Shown: in pieces, positions 45,801 through 58,288 of the stretch
How the letters are laid out: every line of letters begins with the position of its first letter
Position numbering within the stretch: position 1 is the first letter of the stretch
Assembly: GCA_003116875.1 (NCBI GenBank)
Contig: BCKT01000002.1
Location: 1,984,001 to 2,048,000, forward strand
DNA: 64,000 nucleotides
Origin: Takashimella koratensis
Lineage: Eukaryota > Basidiomycota > Tremellomycetes > Trichosporonales > Tetragoniomycetaceae
Direction of reading: 5' to 3'
The notes under the pieces: model-generated
The model's database searches: none
What the model was told of the DNA's origin: nothing
Seen by the model: the letters and a program-made list of their open reading frames with translations, nothing else
Translations under genes and position numbers: made by a program

Positions 45801-46337
45801 GGGGAATAACCCATGCAGTTCCAGACTCACCGATATCTGTGCCGGTGATGTGGTAGAGACCGTTCCAGAGCACACAGGAGACGTCTTCACCGTTGGGCAG
45901 ACGGAACTTTGACAAGTCGGGTAGGTGCTGAAGGTGCGGCTGGTCAGCTGTTGAATCTTGATTTGTGTGCCAGGATGGTCCACGCACAGACGATGGCAGA
46001 GACGACCATTTCGTCGGCGCAGTGGAGAGAAACTATACGAGGGTTAGCGTTGAGCCATGAGCTGAGTGTAGTACTTACGAAGAGGAGGCGGCTAAGAAGG
46101 TCGATCCTCGAGCGCTCAACCTCGGTCAGTGGGCGAGGAGGGACATCGTCGGGTGGAGGCAATGGATAGAGTATTGCCTCTTCCATTCCAGGTCCCCTGA
46201 GTCACGTCAGCAGAGGCATGGTGAAGCTTGGTACCCTTGAGAAACGAAGAGACTCACTCCTTATACGGGGCATGGAATACCTCGACATCTGCGAGGTGTC
46301 CGAGCTTGGGTGACAACGACGGCGCAGAGGAGGACAT
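42828..46337 (-). CDS. STE12: Mating/filamentation transcription factor Ste12
   Basis: Terminal transcription factor of the pheromone MAPK pathway (nucleus). Exons from the start: 46258-46337, 46079-46196, 45831-46032, 45641-45770, 45533-45587, 45488-45493, 45298-45425, 45178-45247, 44760-45138, 44077-44596, 42828-43947 (935 aa). The STE domain (about 30-250) includes FFLSTAPTKW, LPNGEDVSCVLW, TGTDIVRALMFRFEAFGRP, RNLKPGV and VFYWFSVPHDRLFLDALERD. Two C2H2 fingers, the basidiomycete arrangement, follow at about C440/C445/H458/H462 and C470/C473/H486/H490. The C-terminal third is low-complexity Gly/Ser/Pro/His. Exon 6 is a 6-nt microexon encoding Gln-Lys, needed for the conserved RTQKKQKVFYWF. 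Its donor is the weak GTTGGT. In Cryptococcus, STE12 lies in the MAT locus. Confidence 0.94.
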
Positions 46338-48117
46338 GGTGTGAAGAGTAGCGGCGTGTCGTTGAGATTAAGGTTGGAGGGGAATGAATTCCTGCCCGAG
46401 CCGGATCCAGGAATGTTAAATTTATCGATAGGGTTTGTATAGGTGACGCCTGTGCCGCGAGTGTGAGGTGGGGAAGAAAGGGTGAGTGTGGTGGGTGTGG
46501 AGTGGTGGACGTGGTCGACGGTGGGTGTGAACGGGTGGGAGGGTGGACGAGTCCAAGGGGTCGGTCGATCAAACGGCGGAGTGGCAAAATCGGTTTGCTG
46601 TCTCACGTCTCAGGAAGGACACCTGGGAGCGCGCCTTTGAACTGTGAGCGAATGAGAATGAGAATGAATTGAAGGAGGGTGGGTGAAAGGGAATAGGGAT
46701 TGCAAGTGGATGCGGGAGAGAGCGGGTACGGGGTGATGGTGGTGAGGTGTGTCGAGGTGGGTGGTGGTAGAGGTGGTGGGATTTGTTTACTCGTCGTATG
46801 GTGGAGAAGGGAGAATGTGGGTGGGAATGAGTAAAGTATATGAGGTGGGAGGGGAAGAGGGAGGAGGGGAAGAGACGAGGGATTGTTGGACTCACCCGCT
46901 GTCTGGTGTATCGTGTCTCAAAGGAAGTGTCTCTGCCGTCGGACAGACAGCGGACAGGATGTGAAGGCGCGAGGGAGGGAGAGAGGAAGGCGCGCGGCGG
47001 GAGGTGAGGTGAGGTGAGGTAGTGGAGAGGGAGGTAGTGGGGAGAGAGGTGGTGGGGAGAGAGACAGAGGAGGGGTGAAAGGTAAGCGTAAAGGCCGGGT
47101 CGGAGGTTGCTCAGCTGGGTAGGTGGGCTGGAGGGTAGAGGGGGGCTCGAGCTGGGTTGTTTCGTGTTCAAAGGAGGGGTAGGTGAGTGAGAGTGGTGGT
47201 AGCGAGGTAGGGTTTGATAAGAGGCGATCCAAGCAAAGGGGGGGTCGCAGGCCGTGATGGCGGGGTTAGACGTGGGAGGTGGGAGGGAGGAGGTAAGGAA
47301 GGGTGGGGTGAGTGAGGCTGAGGAGGTGGTTGCTAGGCAACGAGGGTAGGGATGGGTGGGTGGGTGGGTGGTGGGTGGTGGGTGGTGGACGATACTATGG
47401 GATGATGGTATCTACGGGGGAGAGGGGAGGGGGGAGGGGGTGGGGGAGGGGGTGGGTGGCCCGTGTATGGTGTTTGATCGTGTGGTGGGGGATGACCCTG
47501 TGCTCTGACTTGAAACGGCGAGGGGGAGGGGAGGGGAGGGGGAAAGGGAAAGGGACCGGAGAGACGGTTTACCCCCGGAAAATGAGACGACTCTCTACAC
47601 TTACTAGGTTTCAAATCCATCCGAGACGGCGAAACATGCAACGACTGCAGGGTGAAGCAACCATCGGAGTTATAGACTGTGGCAGAGGATATAACACCCA
47701 CCCTTACGTAAGACCTGTTCAGGTTAGGCCCCCCCCCCACCGCTGACGTCGAAGGGAGACTGTCTCGACACACGTGCGAATATCAATGACGGAAAATGAC
47801 CCGCAGGTCAAGAGTAGAATCTATCGCCTACGCACACCGCCTCGGTCACCCACCATCGACCATTTCTCATCTCCCATCGACCATCTCCCATCGACCAGTC
47901 TCCCCATCTCCGCCTCCATCTCCACGAGATGACCACATGAACCACGCAGGGAACGAGGGCCTGTCCATATCTGCCTACCCCTCCAGCCCTCTCCGATCGC
48001 TCCATCTAATAACTAGTAACTCTTCCTCCACCTCTCGTATCTGTCATCCGCGGCCACCGATCCCCTTGGCCCTGGGTCACTTGCTCTATCTTATCCTCTC
48101 CTCCCCTCCCCTCTCCT

Positions 48118-48201
48118 CCCCTCCCCTCCCCTTCTTCCGCACGCACCCTTCTTTCCCTCCCTCTTCCCTCCCCTCCTCCCCTTTTCCCTCGTCATCATCA
48201 C
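48118..48201 (+). repeat. Probable source copy of the 84-bp block
   Basis: Pyrimidine-rich leader sequence continuous with unique sequence on both sides, unlike its exact copy at 41690-41773 that ends at an N gap. This copy is the likelier true position. Confidence 0.8.
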
Positions 48202-48341
48202 CCTACCACTCCTTTCATCTTCCCTTGCCCTCGGTCTCCGATCTTCAACCTACCCCCATCTCCCTCAATCTCTCCATTCATAACCTCCAGACATACTCTC
48301 ACGCATCGAGCATAACTCTACCTCACACGATCCCACTTCAC

Positions 48342-48396
48342 CCAACCATCAACCACCAACCACCAACTACCAACCACCAACCACCAACCACCAACC
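48342..48396 (+). repeat. CCAACCA tandem repeat in the 5' leader
   Basis: About seven degenerate copies of a CAACCAC-type heptamer directly before the start codon of the APP1-like gene. Probably transcribed leader. Similar CAACCACT repeats precede ATG7. Confidence 0.75.
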
Positions 48397-48408
48397 CACG
48401 ACCAGACA

Positions 48409-51400
48409 ATGTCAGACATGCCGCCTCGACCGCCTCGACACCCTGGCTCTGCCGCTGCGCGGTCCAAGCCTCTCTCCCCTCCTTCCCCTCGCCCCATATC
48501 CACCTCTCCCTCTGTCTCTGTCTCCAACCCTCCCCCCCACTCCCACTCCCACTCCTCCTCATCGGCCCCACCTCCTCCTCGAGGCGGCCACATTTCTTTC
48601 GCGCCTCAACGCCCTCCCTCCTCCTCCTCCGCACCTACCCCCTCTTCCACCTCCACCACCTCCTCCCCGTTCTCCGCATACCTCGGGTCAACAGCATCTT
48701 TCGCCTCCAAAGCCCGATCCGCACTCGCCACCGCAGGAGGGTACGTCGCCTCTGCCGCGTCCGCTGCATCCTCCGCCGGCGTTCGCATCCCCCAGGATAA
48801 AAAATCTTGGGACGAGTGGGCAGGCGCTTGGAGAGGCGAGCCTAGAAAAGTCGCAGGTCAGGAAACGATTTACGTGCTCCCCGGGTGGGCGGTGAAGAGC
48901 CCCCGAATAAAACAGGGCTCGAGCGAGAAGATTGATCTTGAGAAAGGTGAGTGCAAAGGGCGAAGATATAGCCGAAAAGCCAAGAGCACAAGTAGAGTGT
49001 GTTACCGTTTTACATTGGCTTGACTCGACCCAAGCGTGCACACTAGTCGCGCGCCTACTCTCTGATATGGGCTGACCCCATGACAGAGTACGACCTCCAA
49101 GTCATGTCGCTCGGGTTCGCATCGTTTGTGAGAGAACCAGGGTCAGCTACACGTACTCAGCGCGCGTTCATGGGAATCGCGAAACGTGAGTTGAACCTTC
49201 CTCTTCCCCTCGGTCGCCGATCACTTTGATGTTATCCTTTCCCTACTTGACCCTGCTCACTAACTCTCAACTTCCGACTCCCGCAGGTTTCGCCGCGCTG
49301 CCTCCTATCACCGTAATGACCGACTCTCTCACCTCGTCGCCCAAGGAAGAGAAGACTCTCGACAACCTCCTCCCTTCCAAAACTTCTTCATCCACTCCCC
49401 CATCTAGCTCCCCACCCAGCCGACGTTCAAGCCCGTCCCGCCGTTCCTCATCCCGCCGTAACAGCTTGGCCACGGCTACCGACCTCGCATTCACCGACCC
49501 GTCCGTCCTCCAGCTTGCGCACGAGTACCTCGATACGCGACTTCGACCTTTCTGGTCCTCTACACTCCCATATCGCCGAGTCATCCTCTCCCTCCACCCT
49601 GTCCCGCTCACCGCCGGCGAGGTCACAGCCGACATGGATAAAGTATACGAGCAGGAACCGTTGGTCCGGACGACGTTCACAACCAACCCGCAAGGACACT
49701 TTGAGCAATCTTTTTTGTTACCCTGGGAGAGACTGCTGTCGCACGCTCCGACTGCCGAGCTCGTGAAGAACCGAAGAGAATGGGGGGTAGCAGTCAGGGC
49801 ACAGCTGGTAGCGGAAACGCAGCCAAACCAGTTCCGAAGCAGGCCAGATGCACAGGGACAGCGATCCGAGTCGAGGTCGTTCACCGCCCCCTCGTCGTTC
49901 CCGCCGAGAGACCAGTCCCCACCCAAGGGAGAGAGCAAGGCGGTCGAACAGACACAAACCACCTCGGGGCTAGGTGAAACTCTCGTCCAGTCGTTCAGCG
50001 TGGTCCGCGTCTCCAAACCGGGAGGCGTCAGGATCATCTCGGACTTGGTAAGTCCCATCGAGTTGTTATGGCCAAGATTTGCTCGTGACATCCTGATTGC
50101 TGACGAGTTTCAGGACGATACAGTCAAGCACAGTGATATCATCTCGGGTCCCCGAGAGGTCTTCCGGTATGTTGCACAGTGTTAAGAGCAGTATGGATCG
50201 CTGATTACTTGTCATATACAGGAACGTGTTTTGTCGTAAACTTGAGGATATTTGTGTACCGGGAATGAGTCAGTTGTACGCCAAGCTCATTCAGGCGGGA
50301 ATCACGGGTTGTCACTTTGTTGTGAGTCCGAATCCTGCGTACGATGCCTTGGAGACTTTGCCAGACCGGGGCTGATAAATACAGTCCAACTCGCCGTTCG
50401 AGCTGTTCCCTGTCATCTCTGATTTCCTCCGCCTGCATGCGTTCCCTGCGTACGCTTCTGTCAAAGTGAGCCACGGGATATGCCCCCATACCAGTCGATT
50501 AAGCCCTGCACCCGGACAAGACAATACAAATCACAGGGCAACTAACGCTTATCAGCTCAAATTCTACGGCGGCAGATCAATCGTAACGAGTCTCTTCGAG
50601 CCCGCCGGTGAACGTAAACGACCTTCAATCGTTCAGATCCTCGACGCGTTCCCTGACTCTCGATTCATCTTATTCGGGGACAGCGGCGAACAAGATCTGG
50701 AGTTATATATCCAGATCGCAAGAGAACGACCACACCAAGTGGCTGCTATCTTTGTTCGAGATGTGACTACGGGTCGTGTCAAGTATCGAACACCTTTGAT
50801 GGGTGCTTCGGACGATATAGCTCCCTCGACTGCGGAATTGGCGGCATTGTCACTTGAAGCTGCGAGCGAGACAGCGTCGACTACTGCTTCTGCTACATCT
50901 AGTGGGACATCGACACCTTCTCGCTCCCATTCCCAATCTACCACGACATCCACCGCTACATCGCCTAGTGCAGCGAACGTACTGAGTGGCGCAGGATCAG
51001 CAGGAACCGCTTTCGCAGATACAGTAGCCGAGCTCGAGGCGCTGACAGCCGCTCAACAGAAAATCCTACGACGTGCGGCACAGTGGGAAGGTAGAGTAGC
51101 CAAAGCGAGGCAGGATTGCCCGGACAGTGTGAGGTTGGAGTTTTTCCAAACGGCTGAAGAAGTGGAAGAGGCGGCGTTGAGGGTGATAGGCGAGGCAGAG
51201 GCGAGGAGGGCGGGTGTCCAGGGGGATGGAGAGGGTGACGGTGAGGATGAGGAGGTTGGGAAGGGGAAGGGGAAGGGGAAGGGGAAGAGGGGTGAGACTG
51301 TGAAGGGGGCCGACATAGGTGGTGAGAAGGAGGCTAAGAAGGGCGATGGGTTAGGGAATGGAGCAGTCGCAGGGGCGGTGGCAGGCGCCGTAGCCGGAGC

Positions 51401-51428
51401 GGTAACAGCCGCTGCCTCGAGCGCATAA
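48409..51428 (+). CDS. APP1: App1-like phosphatidate phosphatase (DUF2183)
   Basis: HAD-type lipid phosphatase of the App1 family, linked in yeast to actin patches and endocytosis. Exons: 48409-48946, 49087-49185, 49287-50047, 50114-50166, 50222-50321, 50385-50465, 50556-51428 (834 aa). A Pro/Ser-rich N-terminus (about 1-115) is followed by DDKxxWDEWAGAW-like text and IYVLPGWAV. The catalytic DxDxT motif reads SDLDDTVKHSD and is interrupted by intron 50048-50113 just after the Leu. Later family segments are GMSQLYAKL, SNSPFELFPV, LKFYGGRSI and FPDSRFILFGDSGEQDLE. The C-terminus is Ala/Gly/Lys-rich with an acidic patch. Membership is clear; orthology with yeast APP1 is inferred. Divergent from STE12, upstream of UBP6. 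Confidence 0.9.
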
Positions 51429-52128
51429 CGATTCTGTTTCTCGTGGAATCAATCATCTTTGACGTGAGTATAAATCTGAAATCGAGGGGTTTTTTTTTTC
51501 TTAGTTCTCACTTGTGTTTTGTCTGTAAACTTGGGTTGATGGTCAGTTGCGCCCGCCGGTTGGGGGGGAGGGGGGGGGCGGGGCGGGCTATTACTACTCT
51601 TGCGCGTTTCACGTTTATGCGGATAGAGATCTATCTAAGTACCTTTGTGGTGTGGTTAAGTAAGGTTTACGATATCTTGTCTCATCTCATATATACGGGT
51701 CCTCGTTATGTATCGGTTCTTCACTCCAACTCTTGGTCTCGAGCAATATCTCTCTCGCTCTTGCTCTTGCTCTTGCTCTCCTAGAGCCGATCTTAGCTTC
51801 CAGTGGTCACTGGGAAGAAAGATTTGTAATGAAAAACGAATGAGAATCCTAATCAAATCAAAATTGAGGAAAATGTAATTCCCCCGGATTACTGGTGTCG
51901 GAAATTACGTAATGAAGAAACCCCCTTCGACTTGCTTGGCCCGACGCGTGGCCTGACGTCGTGCCTCTGTGTGTGTGTGTGCTTGTGTGCGTCTGTGTAC
52001 GTTGTGGATAATTTCTCCATTCTTGTTGAATCATCAACTTGTCCACTTTACAACCCTTCACTTTCTCGACAACTTCTCAACTCCTCGACTCTACTTTTCT
52101 TGATTCACTTACCGATTAGGTCTAGTAC
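51429..52128 (+). other. APP1-UBP6 intergenic region
   Basis: A 700-base spacer between co-directional genes: poly-T and G-run patches after the stop (51490-51580), a short CTCTTG repeat (about 51750-51780), a TG dinucleotide tract (51968-51980) and a CT-rich UBP6 leader. No gene or RNA recognised. Confidence 0.5.
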
Positions 52129-55100
52129 ATGCCTCCCTCTCGCACGTCCAGTATGCAAGGTACGTCTCGCCGCTAATCCTTTGTCTGACTCTCTCCCTCT
52201 CTCCACCCTCCCCCCCACCCCTCTCTTCCTTCTTACCCCGAACAAGAGCTGATCCCGCCCTGCCCAACCTACAGTCTCTATCAAACACGGGGGCAAGACT
52301 CTCCCTATTGAAGTCGATCTCAACGCGCCTGCTACCGCCTTCAAAGCTTCAATCCAGGAACTCACCAGTGTCCCAGCTGGTAAGTTCTTTTTTTTTCGCC
52401 CATCCCCGTAACTCCATAGTTACTCTGCTCTTTTGGTTTATTCTGGTCTCCTCGCCTTTTTCGTATTGATCGGTCAGAGTGTTCGTGAGGTATGCTGTAT
52501 GCTGTGGATGGGTTGAGTTGTAAAGACAGCTTGGGCTTGGACAGCTTGGGCTTGCACGCGTGGAAGATTTGACGTGTGGAAAATAGGGCAGCGGCGTAGA
52601 TGAGCAGGCAAAAGGCAGCAGCGAGTGTGCTTGGACGACTGGTTCCTCGTCCATCATTGACTGACACCCCACCCAACAGAACGCATGAAAGTCATGATCA
52701 AAGGTATCCTCAAGGTCCGTCCCTCGTATCCCTCGTGTCCCTCTTTTCTCTCATCTCAAGCTTCAAGCTCGCCCATTGTCTTTATAATAGGACATGACAA
52801 GAAACTGACCAAACCAGGATGACGCGGACATGTCCAAGCTTGGTCTCAAAGCTGTGAGTCTAGCTCCTTTTCTTTTCTTTTCTCATCTCTCCACCAATGT
52901 TTCTCCACCAATGTTATAGGTGCTGACCATCTTGATCAGGGGCAAGTGATCACGGTTCGTCCGATCTCACTTCGCTCAACAATCCCACAATCCATCCGCC
53001 CCTCCCCGCCCCCGCCCCCTCCCCCTCTCCACCCCAGCTACTAACGTACCCAGGTCATCGGATCGGCCGAGATGGCTCCCGTCGCTCCTGCACAGGCTAT
53101 CACCTTCAGTACGTCTCTACGTCCCTGTATCCCGATTATCCTGCTTCCGTCCCTCTCTACAGCGCTGTGTACGATTGCCTGGAGTGAAACACTGACCACC
53201 TCAGTCGAGGATATGGACGATTCAGAGCTCGCGCAGGCCGTACGTCCCTCTCCTCTGCTCTCCGTTCTCTAATCCCTTTTCTCTTCTTTTTTCCCTGGTC
53301 GGCCCACCCAACCCCACTCGCTGACCGCTTGCAGTCTGGCACTCCCCCCGGACTTGTCAACCTCGTCAACACATGTTACCTCAACTCGAGTCTGCAGGTG
53401 ATGCGTGCGATGCCTCAGCTTAGCGAGGCCCTTGACAGGTGAGTCTGGTCGCGTCCACCCTCATCTTCCTCAACCACCATCCATCTACCCTTTCACAACT
53501 TCCGATAGCCCCTTCACTACCTCCTCACTGTCTGATATCATCGCTTCACGCCCGATAAAACTTTGTTAATCATCAATCACTCCACATCGTAGCTATTCGT
53601 CACCCTCCCCTACACCCGAAGCTCGACTCACCACATCTATCAAAAACCTCTTTTCGGGTATGAAACAGACGACCGATGCGATTTCACCTTTTGCCTTGTT
53701 GGCGAATCTACGAACAATTAACCCTCAGTTTGGGGAAACGGATAATCATGGGATTCCGGCGCAGCAGGGTGAGTCCATGGAGGCGTGTGAAATGATGCGA
53801 GTGGGCGAGAGTTGGAGAGACGTCGAGGGAGTGTAGGGATGTGCGAGGTAGAGAGTTGCTTGATTGCCGTGGGGGAAGGCGCGAGAGAAAGAGGAGAAAC
53901 AGGAAGATATGGAGAAGACGGGGACCATGAACACAGCTGATATTCAATACAGACGCCGACGAAGCGTGGACGCAACTGCTCTCTGCCCTTCGAGGGACAT
54001 TGCCTGCCCAGTCTGGTCAAACTGGCGGCTCGTTTGTGGAAGACATGATGACTGTGGAACTCACCAAGACGTAAGTTGAATTTGACAAGCTTGACTATGA
54101 ACCCCTACCTCATGTCCAACCTGGTGTTGCCAGTACTGTAACTCCGCGTGCTAGCGCCAATGCGGACGGTTATGCTAACATACCTACCATCACTAGGTTG
54201 ACATGCCCCGAAGCACCGGAAGAAGCACCTTCAACCTCAAAGGAGACTTCGTTCAAGCTCGAGTGCAATATCTCCATCACGACCAATTTCCTCATTTCGG
54301 GTATCCTTGACGTGAGTGTGAATTGAAATGAGGGGTTGGTTCAGGTTCAGAGTGAGCCGGGTTTGATAATGGTGATGGTATTGGATACCTTTTCGCCTTG
54401 GAAGAGGTAGTCACCTAGGGTTTGCAAACGGTATGAACATGCGCTGATGTCCTCGTAGAGCTTGGATCAGCAGATTGAGAAAAACAGCCCGACATTGAAC
54501 CGTTCAGCGGTTTACAACGCGTACGTGGGATTACGAGACATTTGCGGATTAGACGAGACTGATTACTGATGGGTACATGTGAATAGGAAAGCGCGCGTGT
54601 CGAGGTTGCCCGAGTACTTGACGGTTCACATGGTACGTGTTGGGTCTGATCAACCGAGGCGATTGAGAAGGGAGACTTGGAAAGGCAGAAAAGGAATAGG
54701 AGGAGAAGAAGAAGAAGGGGAGAGAGGATTTGGGAAAGGAAACTGATAATGAGCAGGTTCGATTCTACTGGCGACGAGATATTCAGTACGCCCTTACCTT
54801 TACTCCCACTTAGGGTAAGATCGTTACGCTGACTGGGTTGCAGGAAAAAAGCAAAAATTATGCGAAAAGTAAAGTTTCCCTTGCAGCTTGATCTTTCCGA
54901 CATTGTAAGTGGTTACGGTTCCGAGCCTGCGCCCAGATCCGTGCCGATGGATCAATCACCGAAAAGTGGCTGACATTGAGCTTGGCAATCGCAATACCCA
55001 CCAAACTACTCATCTCGACTCCATTATCTCCACTCCACCACTCGCTCCACTCGCTATGCTCGTGTCGCTCGTGTCCACCTAGGTCACCGATGACCTCCGA

Positions 55101-56048
55101 ACCACCATCCAACCGATCAACACCGCGGTCAAGAACATCCTGAAGACGCGTGACGATCGGGCCCGAGTGATGAAGCGGTCCAAGGACAAGGGTGGGGACG
55201 GGAAAGAGGAAGAGGCAGCCAGGGCCGGGGAGAAGGAGGAGGTCAAGGCCTTGGTGGATGCCGCGGGTGGAGAGGTTAGGGGGATTAACGCTTCGGGGAT
55301 GTACGAGCTGTGCGGTGAGTGCCGGCTTGAATGCCTTGGTTGAGAAGGCGGGACCCGTTTTGGTACGGGAGCTGAGACGCTGACGATGACTCGACATAGC
55401 AATGGTCACGCACAAGGGCGCTTCGGCGGACTCGGGCCACTATATCGGTTGGGCGAGGAACGATACCGGTACTGCTTATGTCGCATCGGGCGAGGAGGAA
55501 TGGTACAAATTCGATGGTGAGTGAAGGTTGAGGGAGGTGACTTGGGAGAGGTGCGGAGAGATGAGGTGGAGCTTGGGGAAGCGCGGTTCGAGTAGAGTGT
55601 TACTATGGGTGGGAGGGAGAAGCTAGGGAATCCCAGGAAGTCCAGTAGTCGAGATCGTCATAATTGGAGATTAGAGAGCTGATATTGATCCAACCCCCTT
55701 GGTTTCGCAGACGACAAGGTCTCAATCGTCTCAGCGTGAGTGATTGACTGCCTGGGATCGAAAAAGTCGAGTACCTGGTATCGATTTGAAAACTGACCAT
55801 GTGTAGAGACAAGATCTTATCGATGGATGGTGGTGGCGAGGACTCGGTCGCGTACATCTTGCTCTATCGGTGAGTGCTAGAGTCGAATGTTCTGGTCGCA
55901 GTCCAGTCCGGTTAGAACCTCAATCACTGGTCTTGCCTGTCGCTGCTGTCGCCGTCTCGAGCTTTCTTAGTGCTCCTATCACCTTTGTCCTTGGAAATGA
56001 CCGTGACAACCGAGTTACGCTAACCTTCGCAGCGCTGTCAACATCTAA
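52129..56048 (+). CDS. UBP6: Proteasome-associated deubiquitinase Ubp6 (USP14)
   Basis: Ubiquitin hydrolase bound to the 19S proteasome. Twenty exons: 52129-52159, 52275-52379, 52680-52714, 52818-52853, 52940-52954, 53054-53108, 53205-53239, 53335-53438, 53593-53768, 53953-54070, 54197-54311, 54459-54520, 54587-54632, 54757-54785, 54844-54904, 55083-55314, 55400-55516, 55711-55735, 55807-55869, 56033-56048 (491 aa). An N-terminal ubiquitin-like domain (VSIKHGGKTLPIEVDL, MIKGIL, GQVITVIGSAE) precedes the USP domain. The catalytic Cys is in NLVNTCYLNSS (about C118) and the His in DSGHYIGWAR (about H432). One exon is only 15 nt. The last intron is uncertain: reading through at 55870 gives an immediate TGA and a protein four residues shorter, which would also be viable. 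Confidence 0.93.
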
Positions 56049-57252
56049 CCGGCGATATTCGCTCGGGTCACGCTCGGGAGGAGAGCGATTTCAGTGAGAA
56101 CAAAAGAGAGAGAGAAGTGGGTGAGGTCGAGAGTGATTGGCCTAGAGGTTATTCGGGTCAGGTGATCCGACCCCCGATCGTTTGTATGCCCCCATGAGAC
56201 TTTTGAAAACAAAAAGTACATATTGTAGAGATCGGAGTCATACGATGCTCGGGTGACTTGGAATGGAGGAAAGATGGGTAGGACGGAAAGACGGAGAAAT
56301 GGAGAGAAGCAAATGATGACCCAGATCACAGTGTCATCTGGTAAACCGACACTTTTCTCTATTGTTCAGATGCACGTTTGTCATAAACACAAAAGACGAA
56401 CTTGGGAGGGGGGTAAAGAGCCAGATTAAGGCCCTCGTTTCATGAGACAATAGATACAGGCGAAGAAGACAAAAGACCGAAGATTGGTGACGGGGAAGGT
56501 AGAGTGACCAAGATGATCGATCGGGGAGTGACCGACGAACAAAGGGTGGGAGATTACAATAGCGCCATCGGCCAAAGGCCCGTGGGTGAGAAACGCGGTC
56601 GGCAAAGACCAAAGTGGCCATCCACTCCTTGGTCCCCACTCCCCCACTCACCCACTCCCCCACTCCCCACTCCCCGCTCGTCCTATCGTTATCGTTGAGA
56701 CAAAACCGACACCTGTCCCACTGTCCAGATGAACGTGTGCGTTGAACGCGGGTCCGACGAGTAAGAGATGGACGTTTGAACAAAGGTGGTGGTGGAGGTG
56801 ATCAACCCCCTGATGTTTCAGAATACAAAAACGGTACGGTACAGTTTGACCGGGACGGGAAATCCTCCGGTCCCGCCGGGGATTCGCTCACCTCTGACCC
56901 CGGACCTTACCCTACGGGTTTCTATTGTCCTCTTTGGTCCAACGTGGGTCCTCCCTCGATCAAAAGGTTACCGTCCCCCACTCGGTTTCCCGGGTCCGGA
57001 TTACATACAGCTACTGTACATCTTCATACACACTGATCCTAACCTAGCTCCTGGGCTCGGCTACATTTCCCTACGCAAACAAAAAGCGTTGTTGGAGATG
57101 ACGAAACCAGGAAAAATGTGACAAGGTCAGGAGGGGGGGGGGGGGGCGTAGGGACGTACAGGTCGACCAAGGGGCGCCGGGTCGCCGCGCCGCCGATCGC
57201 TGCGACGCCATCCGCCCGCCGTCGATGGGAAAAGAGATGTTGGCCGGACCCG

Positions 57253-57294
57253 GCACTCGACACTCGGCACTCGGCACTCGGCACTCGGCACACG
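57253..57294 (+). repeat. 7-bp minisatellite (CACTCGR)n
   Basis: About six tandem copies of CACTCGG/CACTCGA, ending CACACGG. The unit is related to the reverse complement of the repeat in the SR gene intron. Confidence 0.8.
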
Positions 57295-58168
57295 GCGATT
57301 ACGAGGCGAGGCGAGCAAGGGGAGCAGGGCGACTCAGATAGAGGATAAGAGCAAGGAACGAGCGTAGTCGAATGCGCTCTACTGTTCGGTCAGGCGGGAC
57401 GTGGGCGTCCGAGGCGCAGGGGATGAGACATCTTGAAACGAACAATAGCTGATCTCGGGGATCCTCCGTATGTATGCGGTCGATCTATCGTCTATCCCCG
57501 TTCCTGCCCGTTCCTACTCTAGTCACCTATGTCATCTACAGTACCTCTGCTCTCCTCGTCTCATCCTCCTCTGCCCTCCAATGCCTGGCCACGAAGCCGA
57601 GAATAGGGGGGAGGGTCAACGTGACCCTACCCGACCCGACGGAGTGGATAGTTTAGCCGTCAAGTTTGAATCTATTGTCCATCGTCTCGGGTCTCGGGTC
57701 AGAGGCACCGACCTGAACCTGGATTTCAGGAAGACTATGTATGTGTACCCTGCGTACCCTTAGTGCTGCGTGAGTGCGTGGGATGAGGTGACGTGGGTGG
57801 AGCGGTGGAGGAGGAGGTGTTGGTGGTGGTCGTGGTGGGTCTTTTGTTCCCCTAACGATTTCCCCAACTTTGTCCGACATTGGGTCGTATTGTCTCTAGC
57901 AAGCCCTGATCATTAACCCCCCCTCGCCATATCGCCTTGCTACTTCTCGCCCTCTCCTATCCCTCCTCCCTCCTCGCTCCTCCCTCCTCGCTTCTCACCG
58001 CTCGCCGCTCACCCCTCGCCGTCTCCGTCTCCGTCTCCTCCCTCGCCCCCCCCCCCTCCCTATCCCTCCCCTTCGCCCCTCTCCGGATCCATACATCCAT
58101 GCCCCCCCCCCCTCGTTCTTTATTGTTTACCATATGTACATCGCGACGTAATTCTCCTCCCCCCCCCC

Positions 58169-58250
58169 NNNNNNNNNNNNNNNNNNNNNNNNNNNNNNNN
58201 NNNNNNNNNNNNNNNNNNNNNNNNNNNNNNNNNNNNNNNNNNNNNNNNNN
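58169..58250. other. Assembly gap (82 N)
   Basis: Run of N flanked on the left by a C homopolymer, within the pheromone upstream region. Any element inside is unseen. Confidence 0.99.
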
Positions 58251-58288
58251 CTTCCCCTCCCCTCTCTTCCCTAACTCGGTCTATCTCT

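Larger units (their letters stand above)
46338..48408. other. STE12/APP1-like divergent promoter region
   Basis: About 2.07 kb with strong strand asymmetry: purine/G-rich on + to about 47560, then C-rich to the start of the next gene. Many proline-, glycine- or serine-rich frames arise from this composition and have no family signature. One CACGTG occurs at 47771-47776. No gene supported. Confidence 0.55.

Noticed and set aside
46034..46078. Reading through the second STE12 intron in frame (45 nt, stop-free)
   Set aside because: Splicing gives the conserved FFLSTAPTKW start of the STE domain, while read-through loses it and breaks the join to LPNGEDVSC.
46569..47171. 200-codon Pro/Ser/His-rich frame on the minus strand
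   Set aside because: It arises from a G-rich repetitive plus strand between divergent genes, has no domain, and no splice structure is needed to explain it.
47796..48800. 334-codon open frame on plus overlapping the start of the APP1-like gene
   Set aside because: Low-complexity pyrimidine-rich sequence; the other frame from 48409 continues by in-phase splicing into a clear DUF2183 protein.
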